Source: Zelopaecilomyces penicillatus (taxonomy: Eukaryota > Ascomycota > Sordariomycetes > Hypocreales > Pseudodiploosporaceae). Taken from it: a DNA stretch of 64,000 nucleotides. Position numbers and translations under genes: made by a program. The stretch spans positions 1,364,001 through 1,428,000 of the forward strand of contig VCCP01000002.1 of NCBI GenBank assembly GCA_005765155.1, written 5' to 3'. Position 1 is the stretch's first letter. Each line of letters starts with the position of its first letter. Shown here in pieces: positions 23,901 to 35,456 of this stretch. The notes beneath the pieces were generated by a model that made no database searches, was not told where the DNA came from, and worked only from the letters and a program-made list of their open reading frames with translations.

Positions 23901-24556
23901 GGACTGCCGTGTCGCGCCACACATTCTCCACACCACAACGTCTTTGACGTAGCAATGCCACTTCATCATCCTCATTGCCGCCAGGTCAAGTGGAAATAGG
24001 GCAGGCCAGCTGCCGCGTTGGCCGCCCAGGGTCGGTGGACGAGTGACAACGTCAGGCGAGGCTGCGGGCACATTTTACATGTGTGCACAAGGCTTGGCGC
24101 GTCGGGATGGATGCATCATGCATGGATCATGGCCGCCTCCTAACCGCTGGGCTGGCTGGCGCAAGCAATGTCTGGGCTTGTCCCCAGCCAGCCAAGTCTT
24201 ATCGCCGTGGAAAGCATCCATGATCGCTTGCTCGCTAGACATCCGTCTAGCATCTGGGCATGCAAGTAGGTTGACGCAGATGCACGGGCGACTGGTATAA
24301 TTATCTGTACAGTCCCTTGCCCCGAAACCAGCCACTTTAACGCCTCCCTTCCCAGGTTGATTCACAGCCTCCAGCTTTGCTTTGGCAATATATATCTCTT
24401 CCAAACGCCTTATTTTGTTGTGGACCAATTGTCTAAGCATACTCTCTCAGCCTTGCAGTACTCTCCTCTATCCCATCAAAACTTTATCCAGCAGTACCCG
24501 ATATTATTTGCATCGTTACGCAGGCGAATGCACACTACTTCGCGACTTACACCAAC
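20942..24556. other. Gene-free interval of 3.6 kb
   Basis: No gene is supported on either strand. The longest frames (for example 22136-22477 minus, 113 codons; 22644-22877 plus, which opens with GTG) lack recognisable domains or splice partners. A (TG)n stretch lies near 21556-21570 and a strong hairpin at 24150-24193. The last 200 bp include a TATATATC near 24389 that could be the GH76 TATA element. Confidence 0.5.
24150..24193. repeat. Compound inverted repeat (10-bp outer arms, 5-bp inner arms)
   Basis: GGCTGGCTGG at 24150-24159 is the exact reverse complement of CCAGCCAGCC at 24184-24193. Inside it, CAAGC at 24162-24166 pairs with GCTTG at 24176-24180. The two nested stems would form one hairpin with a small internal loop, about 360 bp upstream of the GH76 start codon. 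Confidence 0.7.
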
Positions 24557-25756
24557 ATGATGCTGTCTGAAAAATCGTGGTCAACGACGCTGGCCGCCGC
24601 CACAGCTCTCTTGGCAATCTTTCCAAGCACAGCTGAAGCAGCCTCAGCGAATGAGCATGCTAAACGATCCAAGGCAGCCATACAGGCTTTGAACCAGGGT
24701 TGGTATAATACTAAGTCAGGTCTCTGGGGCAATTTGTGGTGGAATAGCGGCAACGCTCTCACCACCATAGCCGACTTTGCCACGCTCAGAGTTGGCGATG
24801 CCAATGATCTTAACCTTGGTGGATTCATTCGCAACACCTATAACCAAGCCCAAAAGGTCAACGTCCAAACATCCAAGTCCATGTCTGCAACTGGCTTGAC
24901 GAGCACAAAATACTGCATCAACTGTGGGTCATCAAGGAGGAGGAGCATGATCAAAAAGCGAGGCTTTGATGATTTCCTCAACGAGTATTACGACGATGAA
25001 GGCTGGTGGGCTCTCGGGCTGATCCGTTCATTTGATGCCACAGGAAACCAAGACTTTCTTGACTCAGCTGTCATAATCTTCAATGACATGCTCACCGGCA
25101 GAGGTAGCCGATGTGGCGGCATATATTGGAGCAAGGAACGCAAATACGTCAACGCCATTGCAAACGAGCTGTACCTTTCAGTCGCAGCATCCCTTGCAAA
25201 TCGGATTCCTTCAAACACCACATATCTCGAGATTGCAAAATCCCAGTGGACCTGGTTCGACGCCAGCGGTATGATCAACGAGAAGAATCTCATCAACGAC
25301 GGCCTCACCTCAGAGTGCAAGAACAACAAGCTGACCACTTGGTCATATAACCAGGGAGTCATCCTTGGTGGGCTGGCTGAGCTCGCTATTGCCACTGGTA
25401 ACGGTGAATATCTCAACCGAGCCACTATCATTGCCAACGCCGCCATCGATGCCCTATCCAACCCGGATGGCGTCCTCGTCGAAGCCGACAAGTGTGAGCT
25501 GCGCTCGGGTCATTGTGGTAATGATGGACAGCAGTTCAAAGGTGTCTTTCTCCGAAATCTGCACTATCTATATAAGCTGGCACCTAGCGACAAATTCAAG
25601 ACTTTTATCCTGCGCAACGCCGAATCCATCTGGGCCAAGGACCGGAATAACGAGGACAGGCTAGGAGTTGCCTGGACCGGACCCTACTTGGATGCCACAT
25701 CAGCTGCACACAGCAGCGCTTTAGACGCACTGGTTGCTGCCATTGTAGTTGCCTAG
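24557..25756 (+). CDS. Secreted glycoside hydrolase family 76 enzyme (alpha-1,6-mannanase-like)
   Basis: This is an intronless gene of 399 aa. Residues 1-28 form a signal peptide (charged start, then TTLAAATALLAIFPS, then TAEAAS with an AxA-type site). The GH76 (alpha/alpha)6 domain follows: GLWGNLWWNSGNALTTIADF, the catalytic pair Asp146-Asp147 in EYYDDEGWW, CGGIYWSKERKYVNAIANEL, TTWSYNQGVILGGLAEL and GQQFKGVFLRNLHYL. Family enzymes act on alpha-1,6-mannan; fungal members are either GPI-anchored wall enzymes of the Dcw1/Dfg5 group or soluble mannanases. No C-terminal GPI signal is evident (it ends DALVAAIVVA without a long hydrophobic tail), so a soluble secreted enzyme acting on fungal mannan is more likely. 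A basic stretch with two cysteines (YCINCGSSRRRSMIKKRG) precedes the catalytic motif. Two adjacent ATG codons start the frame. Confidence 0.92.
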   Translation: MMLSEKSWSTTLAAATALLAIFPSTAEAASANEHAKRSKAAIQALNQGWYNTKSGLWGNLWWNSGNALTTIADFATLRVGDANDLNLGGFIRNTYNQAQKVNVQTSKSMSATGLTSTKYCINCGSSRRRSMIKKRGFDDFLNEYYDDEGWWALGLIRSFDATGNQDFLDSAVIIFNDMLTGRGSRCGGIYWSKERKYVNAIANELYLSVAASLANRIPSNTTYLEIAKSQWTWFDASGMINEKNLINDGLTSECKNNKLTTWSYNQGVILGGLAELAIATGNGEYLNRATIIANAAIDALSNPDGVLVEADKCELRSGHCGNDGQQFKGVFLRNLHYLYKLAPSDKFKTFILRNAESIWAKDRNNEDRLGVAWTGPYLDATSAAHSSALDALVAAIVVA

Positions 25757-26956
25757 TTTCTTCTGGAGAAGAAACCTCTCAGCCTAGTTGAATATTTGCC
25801 AACGAAAGGTGGAGGGTTTCGGTACATCAATGAGGCGGGGGACGGGGGTGTGGAGCCTGGATGCAACTTTTGCGGCGTTACAGGAATCTTTTGCTGCATT
25901 TTCTCCCTTTTTGGCTTCTGGTTGTCTTCTTTCTTCGTTTTTTCTCATCGTGCCCCTTTTCAGGGGAAGTCGAATCTTTGCTTTGGGTGTTGCTGACATG
26001 ACACAAGCCGCCTACCCTGCATACATGCTGGAGAGAGGATGAGACATCAGTTATGACGTAATTCTGGTACATACTTGTCTATATATCCACAGCTCGGTGG
26101 AGTGTAGATATCATTAATTACATATTCATATCTTGTGATAGCTATCAAATTAATACATTGAATTGCTAGCTGTTGTGTGTCATAAACTGTCTTATGCTAG
26201 ATATTACTGGATATTGCTAGCTATTGCTGGAAATTGCTGGAAATTGCTAATACACGCTCAGAGCTGCACCCTTAGGTGCAAGCAAAGCTCCTGATAAGTT
26301 TGATCAATTTTCAGTCAGTATTTTCACTGTGGCTAGTGGAAATTGGTGGTTTAGCGTCCTTCAACGCCCTATAGGGAAAGCAAATCTGGAAGCTACGCGC
26401 CGCGGAAGGTTAGCAGCCCTGCTTGATCATACATGTTTTGTTGATGGCGGATTGAGATTTGTATGAGGTTTGCATGGGCCGAATTGCCCCGCCCTACCCT
26501 AGAGGGAAACCTGCAACTGAGAATTGTGAGACCCACCCCTCGTTGGCGTCTCTCATGTTGGGAGAAGAAACGGTCAAGACTCCAAGCCTTCAACAAAGTG
26601 ATTGCGCAACGTATCCTATCGCGTCACAATTCTGCGGAATCCCCTTTTCTAAAGACTTTTTGCAATGCTCTTTTACTAGATGCATTTTTTAAAGCTTCTA
26701 GATTTTCCATGAGCCTCTTCCATCGCATCTGGCTGCCTGATATCTAGTTCCTCCTTGGGCGACAAATGACACCTCCTCCACTTGGTTTTGCATACAATCC
26801 GGTTTCGACAATAGGCTGAAATCGCATTTTCAATCTTGAAGCTTGCCAACTGCCAATAGGTGGCGACTCCACCATTTTTTCTAGGAGTATCTTGACAACT
26901 ACAAATAACAACTGTGTGGATACCCACTCTAGTAGCTATCCCAGGAAAGAAAAAAG
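25757..26956. other. Intergenic DNA between GH76 and tubulin cofactor D
   Basis: No gene is supported. The stretch has a 10-bp-period repeat at 26201-26250 and a TTATGACGTAA bZIP-like sequence at 26051-26061. A frame at 26463-26747 (94 codons) has no recognisable features. The region before 26957 is presumably the cofactor D promoter. Confidence 0.5.
26201..26250. repeat. Five tandem 10-bp units of ATATTGCTGG type
   Basis: Consecutive 10-mers read ATATTACTGG, ATATTGCTAG, CTATTGCTGG, AAATTGCTGG and AAATTGCTAA. The period is exactly 10 bp and the units differ by one to three substitutions. Two related fragments lie just upstream (26161-26170, 26191-26200). Confidence 0.75.
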
Positions 26957-29900
26957 ATGGACGCCAATGAGGCAGAGGCCGACGTTCAGCTGTACAAACA
27001 CAGCAGAGACCTCATCAAGGATCTTGATCATGAGCTCACTACCCAGCTACGCAAGCCTGACAACCGTGGGGGCACAAAGATTCGACCATGGGTTCGCACG
27101 AGGGAGATGATGAAGTCAATTTGCTCTGTAAGTCCATGCACCATCGCCGCCTTCACTCCTATCACTAGATCATTGGCTATCTTGACCCATGTTTCTCTTC
27201 TTTGCTGAGATTATTTTCACTTCAATTTGCTAATCATTCCCCACCTACCATGTTCACACGTGAGTAGATTCTAGATTTGTTCCAAGAGCTACCACAACTG
27301 CTGGACCCTCATCTGCCCAAGTGGATTCCCTATCTGGCTGAGACATACCTTGAGTTTCTCCTAACGCGAGGTGATCGCATCAAATCCTCCAGCAACGGAT
27401 CCAAGTGGCTAGTGCCACTGGATTATGCCATTTGCAAGATCCTCTACACGTTTTGCAAAGTCCGCGGCGAAAAGGTCATTGTCCGCTTCCTAAATGTCGA
27501 GGCTAAGTATCTTGAGCTTCTTTTGTCGGCCCTCGAAGATGCTGAGCAGCAGAAACAACAGCAGCAACAGCAACAGCAAGGGCTGAAAGACCCAACCACT
27601 GACGAACCTCCCATCTCAGAACAGTGGTCCTGGGAACAGCGCTACATTGTGCTTCTCTGGCTTTCTCACCTCTTTCTTGCCCCGTTTGATCTTTCCACAA
27701 TTTCATCGGTGGATTTTGAAGATGGTGTGGCGCCAACGATCCCAAATCTCAAATGGCCAAAGAACATTCCAGGCATCACAATGCGAGTCGTTCCCATTGG
27801 AATAAAATATCTCGCCACAGCAGGCAAGGAGCGAGATGCCGCCAAGGCCCTTCTTGTGAGAGTGGCTATGCGGCGAGACATGCAAGAGCTTGGTATTCTC
27901 GAAAGCCTTGTGCACTGGGCCATGGCATCCCTCCGACCTCGTAAAGATGCAACAATCGAGCCGCCGTATTATTACCTGGGTATTCTCGCTTTTCTGGCTG
28001 GAGTCCTGCGGTCTTCTTCGGAAACCTCAGATATGGATAGGTATCTCGTTGTTTTATTCCAAAACACCCTCGCTATTTCGGCAGGAGAGAATGATCTTTC
28101 CAAGATTATCATCTCCCTGGCGCTGGCGAGGAAGATAATCATCAAAGTGATTCGATCTATCATCGTGGCGCTATTACGCCAGCCTCAGCCGGACAGGACA
28201 ACTGTAGAGCTGACAGAAACGGCTATTGGGTATCTATTGGATAGTTTGTCCGATAACGATACACCAGTAAGGTTGGCCGCCAGCAAGGCACTCAGTATCA
28301 TTACCCTGAAACTAGACCCAGACATGGCGTCCGAGGTTGTCGAAGCAGTCTTGGAGTCGCTTAATCGCAATGTCCTGTGGAATAACATGTCAAGCCAACC
28401 TGACACAAAGCCCGTCAGAGATCTCTCCGCCGTCAACTCGCTTGAATGGCATGGATTGACGTTGACTCTGTCTCACTTGCTTTACCGAAGGTCTCCACCT
28501 GCTCGACAATTATCAGATATCGTACATGCTCTTCTTCTTGGTCTATCCTTTGAACAGCGTGGTCTCTCAGGAGCCAGCATTGGAGCCAATGTGCGTGATG
28601 CTGCTTGCTTCGGCATCTGGGCTCTGGCCCGCCGGTACTCAACAGCGGAGCTCCTGACAGTGCCCACAAAGTCGGTTTTTGCTGCAAAATCCCACCCAGC
28701 TTCAAGCTCTATCTTGCAGGTTCTGGGAACAGAACTGGTCATGACAGCTTCTCTTGATCCTGAGGGAAATATTAGAAGAGGTGCTTCTGCTGCCCTGCAG
28801 GAGCTCATTGGCAGGCACCCGGACACCGTGGAAAAAGGCATCGGGGTTGTGCAGGTTGTTGATTACCATGCTGTAGCTCGTAGGTCTCGAGCTATTGAAG
28901 AAGTCGCAACGAATGCTAGCAAGCTATCCAAACAATATGGAGAAGCAATAGTGGATGGCATTCTGGGCTGGAGAGGAATTGGAGATATGGATGTATCATC
29001 AAGGAGAGTAGCTGGAGCATCCTTTGGAGTTTTGACCGCAGAGCTGTCAGACCTTGACTCAGATGAGCCCTTTCTACGATTAGAGACTTCTATGGAACTG
29101 GTTATGGATCAAATCAACATGCTCGAAAAACGGCAGGTTGAAGAAAAACACGGGTTGTTGGCATGCCTGACTGGAGTGCTAAACAGGTTTCCCGACCTGG
29201 CTCACCAGGCTAAACAGAAACCCAACCAACCCCTCTTGCGAAAGATTCTCACGAATGTGTCAAGTATGCTCGAGAACTGCAAGTCGTCGCTGCATCGTCG
29301 TCCTGAAATAATAGCAGAAGCAGCAAGCCGGCTGGTAGTAGCTTCACTGCCCGTTGTTTTAGTAGCTGTTTCTGGCGAGTGCTCTTACCAATACTTGCAA
29401 AAGGGAGAGGAGTTGTTGTGTCCTAAGCGAGCTGCTGGATATGCAAAACTTGTTTCTGCGCTCGCCTCAGCGTTGCAAACAGTACCGGAGGTCGAGACGT
29501 TGAGGCTTCGGCTGCGAGACATCGTGCCTGACTGGCTGATCAGAAATGAGCCAGAGGCAATCGAGCCAGCTGCAGCTGCAGGTCTAATGTTACTTGTTCT
29601 TTGTAAAACTGAGGAACGACAAATAACTATTGAAGAATGGGCAAAAATAGTTGGACCTCGACCAGGCAGTCGCAACAATATGGCTGGCTATGGCTACTTC
29701 CACAGCTTATCAATGGCACAACCTTTAGCTCAGACAGTACCGCAAGACAGCCATTACCAAAACGATGTTGCCTGCGCCACATTCCTAGAGCGTTGGGGCG
29801 CCGATACCGAAATCGAGACGAGGGTTGCCATCTTGCAAAGTCTTATCCGCAGTCGGATTCTCAAGGATAAGCCAAGCGTGTTTCTGGATTTGCTTGTGAA

Positions 29901-31014
29901 TGGGCTCAATGACTACACCACAACCGCCCGAGGCGATGTTGGCTCACAGGTGCGAGTCCAGGCTTTAAAGGCCATTGCGATCTTGTGGCAAGATATCAGT
30001 GAGAGTGATGCTAGAGGCGAGAAGAGTTGGGTGGAGGACTCAGTGCAGAAGTTGGTACACAGCACTCTACGTCTTGCTGCAGAGAAGCTGGATCGGGTCC
30101 GTCGTGAAGCTCAGGCAGTGGTCGCTCTTATCATGAAGAAAGAGTACGTGTGAAAACAAAGGGGATTGAACGAGACTGCCAAATCCTAGTCCTTTCTACA
30201 CTATGATACCATTTGCTAACAAACCTTCTTCAATAGGCATACTAAAAGCTTCGCTACATTAACATTCTCATCCAAGACCTATTTCACAACACTGCTGAAT
30301 TTAGTCTCTGTCGACTGCCTCAACGCCCACGTCTCTGAAGTCGCAAAGTCCGACAGAACAGGCTGGATGGCTGGCCTCATGGCCGGCTTCGTCACATCAG
30401 CGGACACAGGCAACGACGAGCTAGTCATCACTAGCCGTGCTGCGCTTACAGATTTCTGTCAAGCCTCGCCAGAGAAACTCCAGTTAGTATGCACTGCATT
30501 GTTTCTTAACCTGAAGACGCGCCAGGGCGACGACAAGGTCATTGTCCCGACGTTGAAGATCATTGCGTTTTTGTTTCACGTAGGGCTCTTCCAGCAGAGC
30601 GGTGGGGTCAACTGGCGCAACCTTTGTCTGCAGACACAGATTGCTGGATACAAGACAGGAAACGTTCGCAAAGTTGCAGCGTGCGTCAAGGTCTACGGCG
30701 GGATTGCGGCCGCCAGAGTCGAGGTGAAGGGAGTAACGGACGGAAACGGGGACGAAGACGGCCCCACAACCGCCGCTGCTGCCGTCGAAGCTGGTGTGAA
30801 AGAAGCACGCAAAAGGCTGGGAGCTCTCATGTCACACCCCTGGCCACGAGTGCGCAGCGCAGTTGTCGATGAGCTCTGGGGCCTCACTGGGATTGGAGAG
30901 GACGAGGGCGAGAGTGGCAGCAGCGGCAGCGGGCGGTGCCTGATGGGTGTGGACTGGGCAGTTGCAAACAAGGGCCAGATAAAGACAGTGCTGGAAGAGC
31001 TGAGTCTCGGATAG
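26957..31014 (+). CDS. Tubulin-folding cofactor D (TBCD/Alp1/Cin1)
   Basis: Three exons, 26957-27127, 27268-30143 and 30237-31014, give 1274 aa, typical of the family. The start (MDANEAEADVQLYKHSRDLI) is followed by an all-helical HEAT/ARM repeat body. Recognisable parts include DPHLPKWIPYLAETYLEFLL, SNGSKWLVPLDYAICKILYT and the later repeat DNDTPVRLAASKALSIITLK. The C-terminal TBCD domain in exon 3 has TFSSKTYFTTLLNLV. Cofactor D works with cofactors C and E, and Arl2/Cin4, to assemble alpha/beta-tubulin heterodimers. A polyglutamine tract (about residues 150-162, DNA 27546-27579) interrupts the N-terminal part. The second intron is placed with donor GTACGT at 30144; a donor six bases later (GTGAAA) keeps the same frame and would add two residues. 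Reading without this intron would stop at 30153 and lose the conserved C-terminus. Confidence 0.93.
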
Positions 31015-31885
31015 AGTGAGGACATACATCATCGGTCGAGGACCTAGATGGGGATAGTCTAAGGAGGGAAACCATCCGTACTGGTTTCAGTTGAGCCAAT
31101 ACTCGGTTGCTCGCAACTCCGATGTCTGCGCAAGTAGTCCATTCACTCAAGATTTGCTGCAGCCCCCCCACCCCCCCTTTTTTTTTCTCCCATTTCCCAA
31201 GGCTTTTTTACAATTAATTTGGGAGACGACGACAACACCCTAGCCGAGACGAATGAGTTGGCCACGTCGGTTCGCATGTGTTCCTCTTTCGACGACACGC
31301 ATGATCGGCAACGACCAACAACTCTGCTCTTGATAGAGCACAGCCATGCTTTCAGAGATACGCTATGTTCGCTTGCTATAACTCCTTCTCCCAGAAGCAC
31401 CTTTTTAGATTAAAACATGTAGTATACATTTCGCGCAGCCTCATCCATACCCATAACATACGTAAACCATACCTAACGGCTCAACATGCAAATTAAAGGA
31501 CCGCACAAACTTCATCAAGAATCCCCACACAGGGCATTGTCTGTGCGATTCGGCGTGTGCATCACGAAGTGCTATGGCTCCTGGCCGTCAGATATAGCCG
31601 TCGTCCTTTCTTACCCCAGAAAAATAGTTCTGACGATCAGGGTCCAAAAAAAGAAAAAAAAGGGGGGGGGGCTTGTGTTTGTGTGTGCTGGGAGGGGGGG
31701 CTCCAATTTGCAAGGTTAGCAACACACACAGACTGGGCTGTGTAAGCGAGTAGTAACGTATAATATTACACCTAGAACTCTCCCATCACACATCACACAT
31801 GGCACGGACTCAGACGGACGATATTTTCCTCATTTATTCAAGGGAATAGAATAGTTCCAAGTGATCAAGCCAAGAGGCTTTCTTA

Positions 31886-31903
31886 GGGGGGGGGGGGGGG
31901 GGG
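31886..31903. repeat. G18 homopolymer
   Basis: An uninterrupted run of 18 guanines follows TCTTA. It is a slippage-prone tract and could form G-rich secondary structure. Confidence 0.85.
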
Positions 31904-34900
31904 CGCTGGAGAGAGGAGGCCCTCACATCTAACGAGCAAAAGCGCCCGTTTTTTTAGTAGCGGTCAATGTTGTAAGAAAGAAGGTTTTGAGCAGGAGTTT
32001 ATGATCAAACAGAAATGCCTCAAACTAGATGGATGATTATTGCCGTTTTCCGAGTAGTTAGTTCTTAGGGGAGAGGGGGAGAAGGGGGGCGGAAAGCCCG
32101 TTCCCAAATAACATTCAAAAGCCCTTCTAACTAATAGTCACCTGTGCTAAAGAAAAGAAAAGGGTGGGTGGGAGGACGTCATGATAGGGCCAGACGCTTT
32201 CTCCTGCATCAGCACCAAGTCAAGTCAAGCGGCTACTATGTCTCCCCCCAACCTCATTCCACCGCCGTTGGAGAATTAGATGGCATGTCGCCTGAGCTTT
32301 GTGCAGGAGGAACTTTGATTTCTAGTCGACGTGTCAAGTCATGTTTCTTTAGTATTAGTGAGGGTGATGGACTTGCACGCCTGGAATAGTGGTGTTTCTC
32401 TAGATGCTGTAGAATGCTTGCAGGACGGAGAAGAAGAAGAAGAAGAAAAAGCATTAAGATGAGATTTCAGATAGCAGCAGCAGCATCAACGAGCCGTCCT
32501 CAAACAGCCAAGATCCGGGGTTGGGTGCCAAGTGGTCACGACTCACAATCACCTTTTGGGTCGTCCTAGGATCAAAAACGCCACCACGTTTGATGCCGCT
32601 GCACTTTGTCATCCAAACCGTGGACGTGCGCTCACTCGGCTGCTGATCTAGGAACCGCTTGTTTGTTCTGGACCGTTACGGCCTGGAGAGTACCGAGAGT
32701 ACCAAGAAACGAAAGAGAACATGCGTAAGTACGTTGTTGGAAATAGATGCAATCTCATTAGTTGTATTGGAAAGGCTGAAATATCGATTCGGCACCGAGC
32801 AGGTAAACTATTGGAACTTCACCCGTGCACAGACTTTTTACTACCACTCATGCTCTGTGGGCAGTTACATGCAGGTATGTACGAAAATACTCGCCTGCAT
32901 CAATCTCTCAGAAGTTGGCAACTTGGCTTGCATTGGGCATCGCGTATAACACATCGCAATCGTGTAGTATGAACGAGCAGGGATGTACAACAGAGTAGTA
33001 CACTACGCCATTTTGCTGAATCAGGCTGGCTAATAAATATCAGACCTTTGTTGTTAGTCATGTCCACGCCAATAAATCGTATTTCAAAACTAAAGTTGAA
33101 GCTAGAACGGTGGTGAATACTTTATGCAGAACACACGATGCATTCGTTAGTTTTCAAGATTTCATATCAACTATACAATACAGACAGAGACGCTAGATGG
33201 AAGTAGTTCATTGGCCTTCTTCCATGGGGTGGGTGGGTAGAGGGAGGATTCCGGAGAGCTGGAACTCGAAAAGCCAGAAAGAGGTAGGCCGTTTGTAAAG
33301 TGGCTGCAAGGCTGCAATTAATGTCGCGTAATCTGGGGTGTCATGGAAGGATGCCGGATTCCGACGGGTTCCGATACAGTACTTACTATACAATACTGTG
33401 GGAATAGTTGTTTAATCTGTGTTTTCGAGAATCCAATAAGCTGAGAGCCGCACACAAGTACAGTACATCTTGTATCATCCCATCCCTGTACGGATACCAA
33501 AAGATCAGCGACCTAACAACCAACGCAAATTGAGAGCAGCCTCGGTGAAATGGCGGTCTTCATCGGGAGTCCTCGGGCGTTGGAACCCGAAGAGCCTGTT
33601 TTCTTTTCCTAGCGCTCAATGTCTGATTTCATAACGGCACTATAACCACGTCTTTGGTACCGAGATTGCGGGAAAGCTAAGAAATTTTGTTGGGTGACGC
33701 AAAAGTAGGTACGAAGTACCACCGATCGGCTCCAAGTTTGGCGCGTCCAGCAACGGGCGCTATGGGGGATGGGAGCCCGAACGGCCAAGGCTCTCTCACA
33801 CGCATCCACACAGAACACACACATAAACTACCTTCGGTTTATTAGCAATCAACTGAGCCACCCACGAACCAGATCGAGCATGTTGGTCCATCCGCAAGAG
33901 CATCGAGACGGCATAACGAGACCAGTAGGGTGGCAAGTGCGTGCAGGACTTGCTTGGGAGTTAGTTGGTTGAGCGTTTCAGCACCTCGGCTCAAATGAGG
34001 GGTAGCGCTGGATCGCCATTGATAATGGGAGGAGATGAGAAACATAACTTGAGGTTTCGGAGCATGTGAGTGAGGAGGCTGGGGGTCACGTGTGGCTTGG
34101 CTTGGTTATCAATGCCTGCCTGCCGTGTGGCGGATGGGGAAGGAAGGAAACATATGTGAAGATCCGACAGGGCGGCTCAGCTAATTTCAAAGGGGAATCG
34201 CAATGCTAGACACCAAGCCATGGTTACAACTGAGACTCCCTTTTTATTGATTCCCTATTGTAGCACGTAATATTTTAGCCCCTAAAGGTTGACGACATTG
34301 AAGGAATACCGATGCCCATGGTGCGAGTAATACTAATACTGATAATACTACTGCAGACAGCAGGCAGACAGTCAACCAACGTCTAAGCGGAATACAGGAG
34401 GCAGCCATTGGTGGGGGTGTGGTGTGGCGACTGCAACTCCTGTAAATACCAAGAAACCAGCAACGCACAACCACAGCCCAAAAGGTCTGGGCTATCCCAC
34501 CTACCCGAGTGGCCCGAACAAGACACGCAGACGGCAGGCTGGGTGAGACACTGATACCTGTAGCTCTGATAAGGTTGAGCTACAGATCAGCCACCGTCGC
34601 AGCCGAGGCCACTTTCGCGCGCCAGACAGAGAGAGGGGGGGTGTGAGCATCAAGCTCTGATAGGTAAGATAGGCGAATTTACTTAGCTGCCACGAGATTG
34701 TGTTGTGCCCGGCGATGGATGGATGGGCGCTGGGAAGCGGTTGTGGTTGATTGATAGGAACTGGCACACTGCAGCAATACGATACGGATACAGGCTCTGT
34801 ACGGTTCAACTATGCTGGGTAGGGTACGGAGGACTGCCTGTCCTGGACGTTTGACACCGCCAGTCCAATATAAAGAGATATACAATGCGATAGCGGCGGC

Positions 34901-35429
34901 AAGCAAGAAATCAATTGTGGCTTGCCATTTGCATGGACTTGGAAAAGACTGTGCATCAAACCCACAGCTCTTTAGTAGCTGTGTGCCGAAAGCACAATGG
35001 AGACGACCGGCATTGTTGGGTAGAACATCTACTACACATAGTAGGTAGTAAGCTCGCTACAGCACAGATATGGATCCCACAAAGTCCACATCAATCTGCA
35101 CTGGAGCCAATGTACACCCACTGTATATCTACCCGCGCCGCCAGAGCAGCCAGCCCTGATACCTGGACAGAATTCAGGATCAATAACCAACTGGGCCAAA
35201 CCCGCAGCAATGAGGCAGGTCAGATTGAATACTGAAGATCTGGCTAGCGTTGCTCGAAAAGGGCAATTGGTAGACCACCCAAAAGTGACAGTACTTACAG
35301 GGCACAGGGCACTAATTACTAAACCAAGGCACTAAAGATTATCTACCTCCCTTTGGAGGTAATTCCCGGCGCCTCTCGCCATAAACGAGCGCTATGCTAC
35401 ACAATACCATACAAGCGAGCAACGAGCGT

Positions 35430-35456
35430 CTTGGCTGGCTGGCTGGCTGGCTGGCG
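35430..35456. repeat. GGCT tetranucleotide microsatellite
   Basis: About five perfect tandem GGCT units, ending in GGCGGCC. Confidence 0.7.

Noticed and set aside
30144..30236. Reading tubulin cofactor D to a stop at 30153 as a complete gene
   Set aside because: The conserved TBCD C-terminal domain continues in frame after an intron ending CAATAG at 30236.
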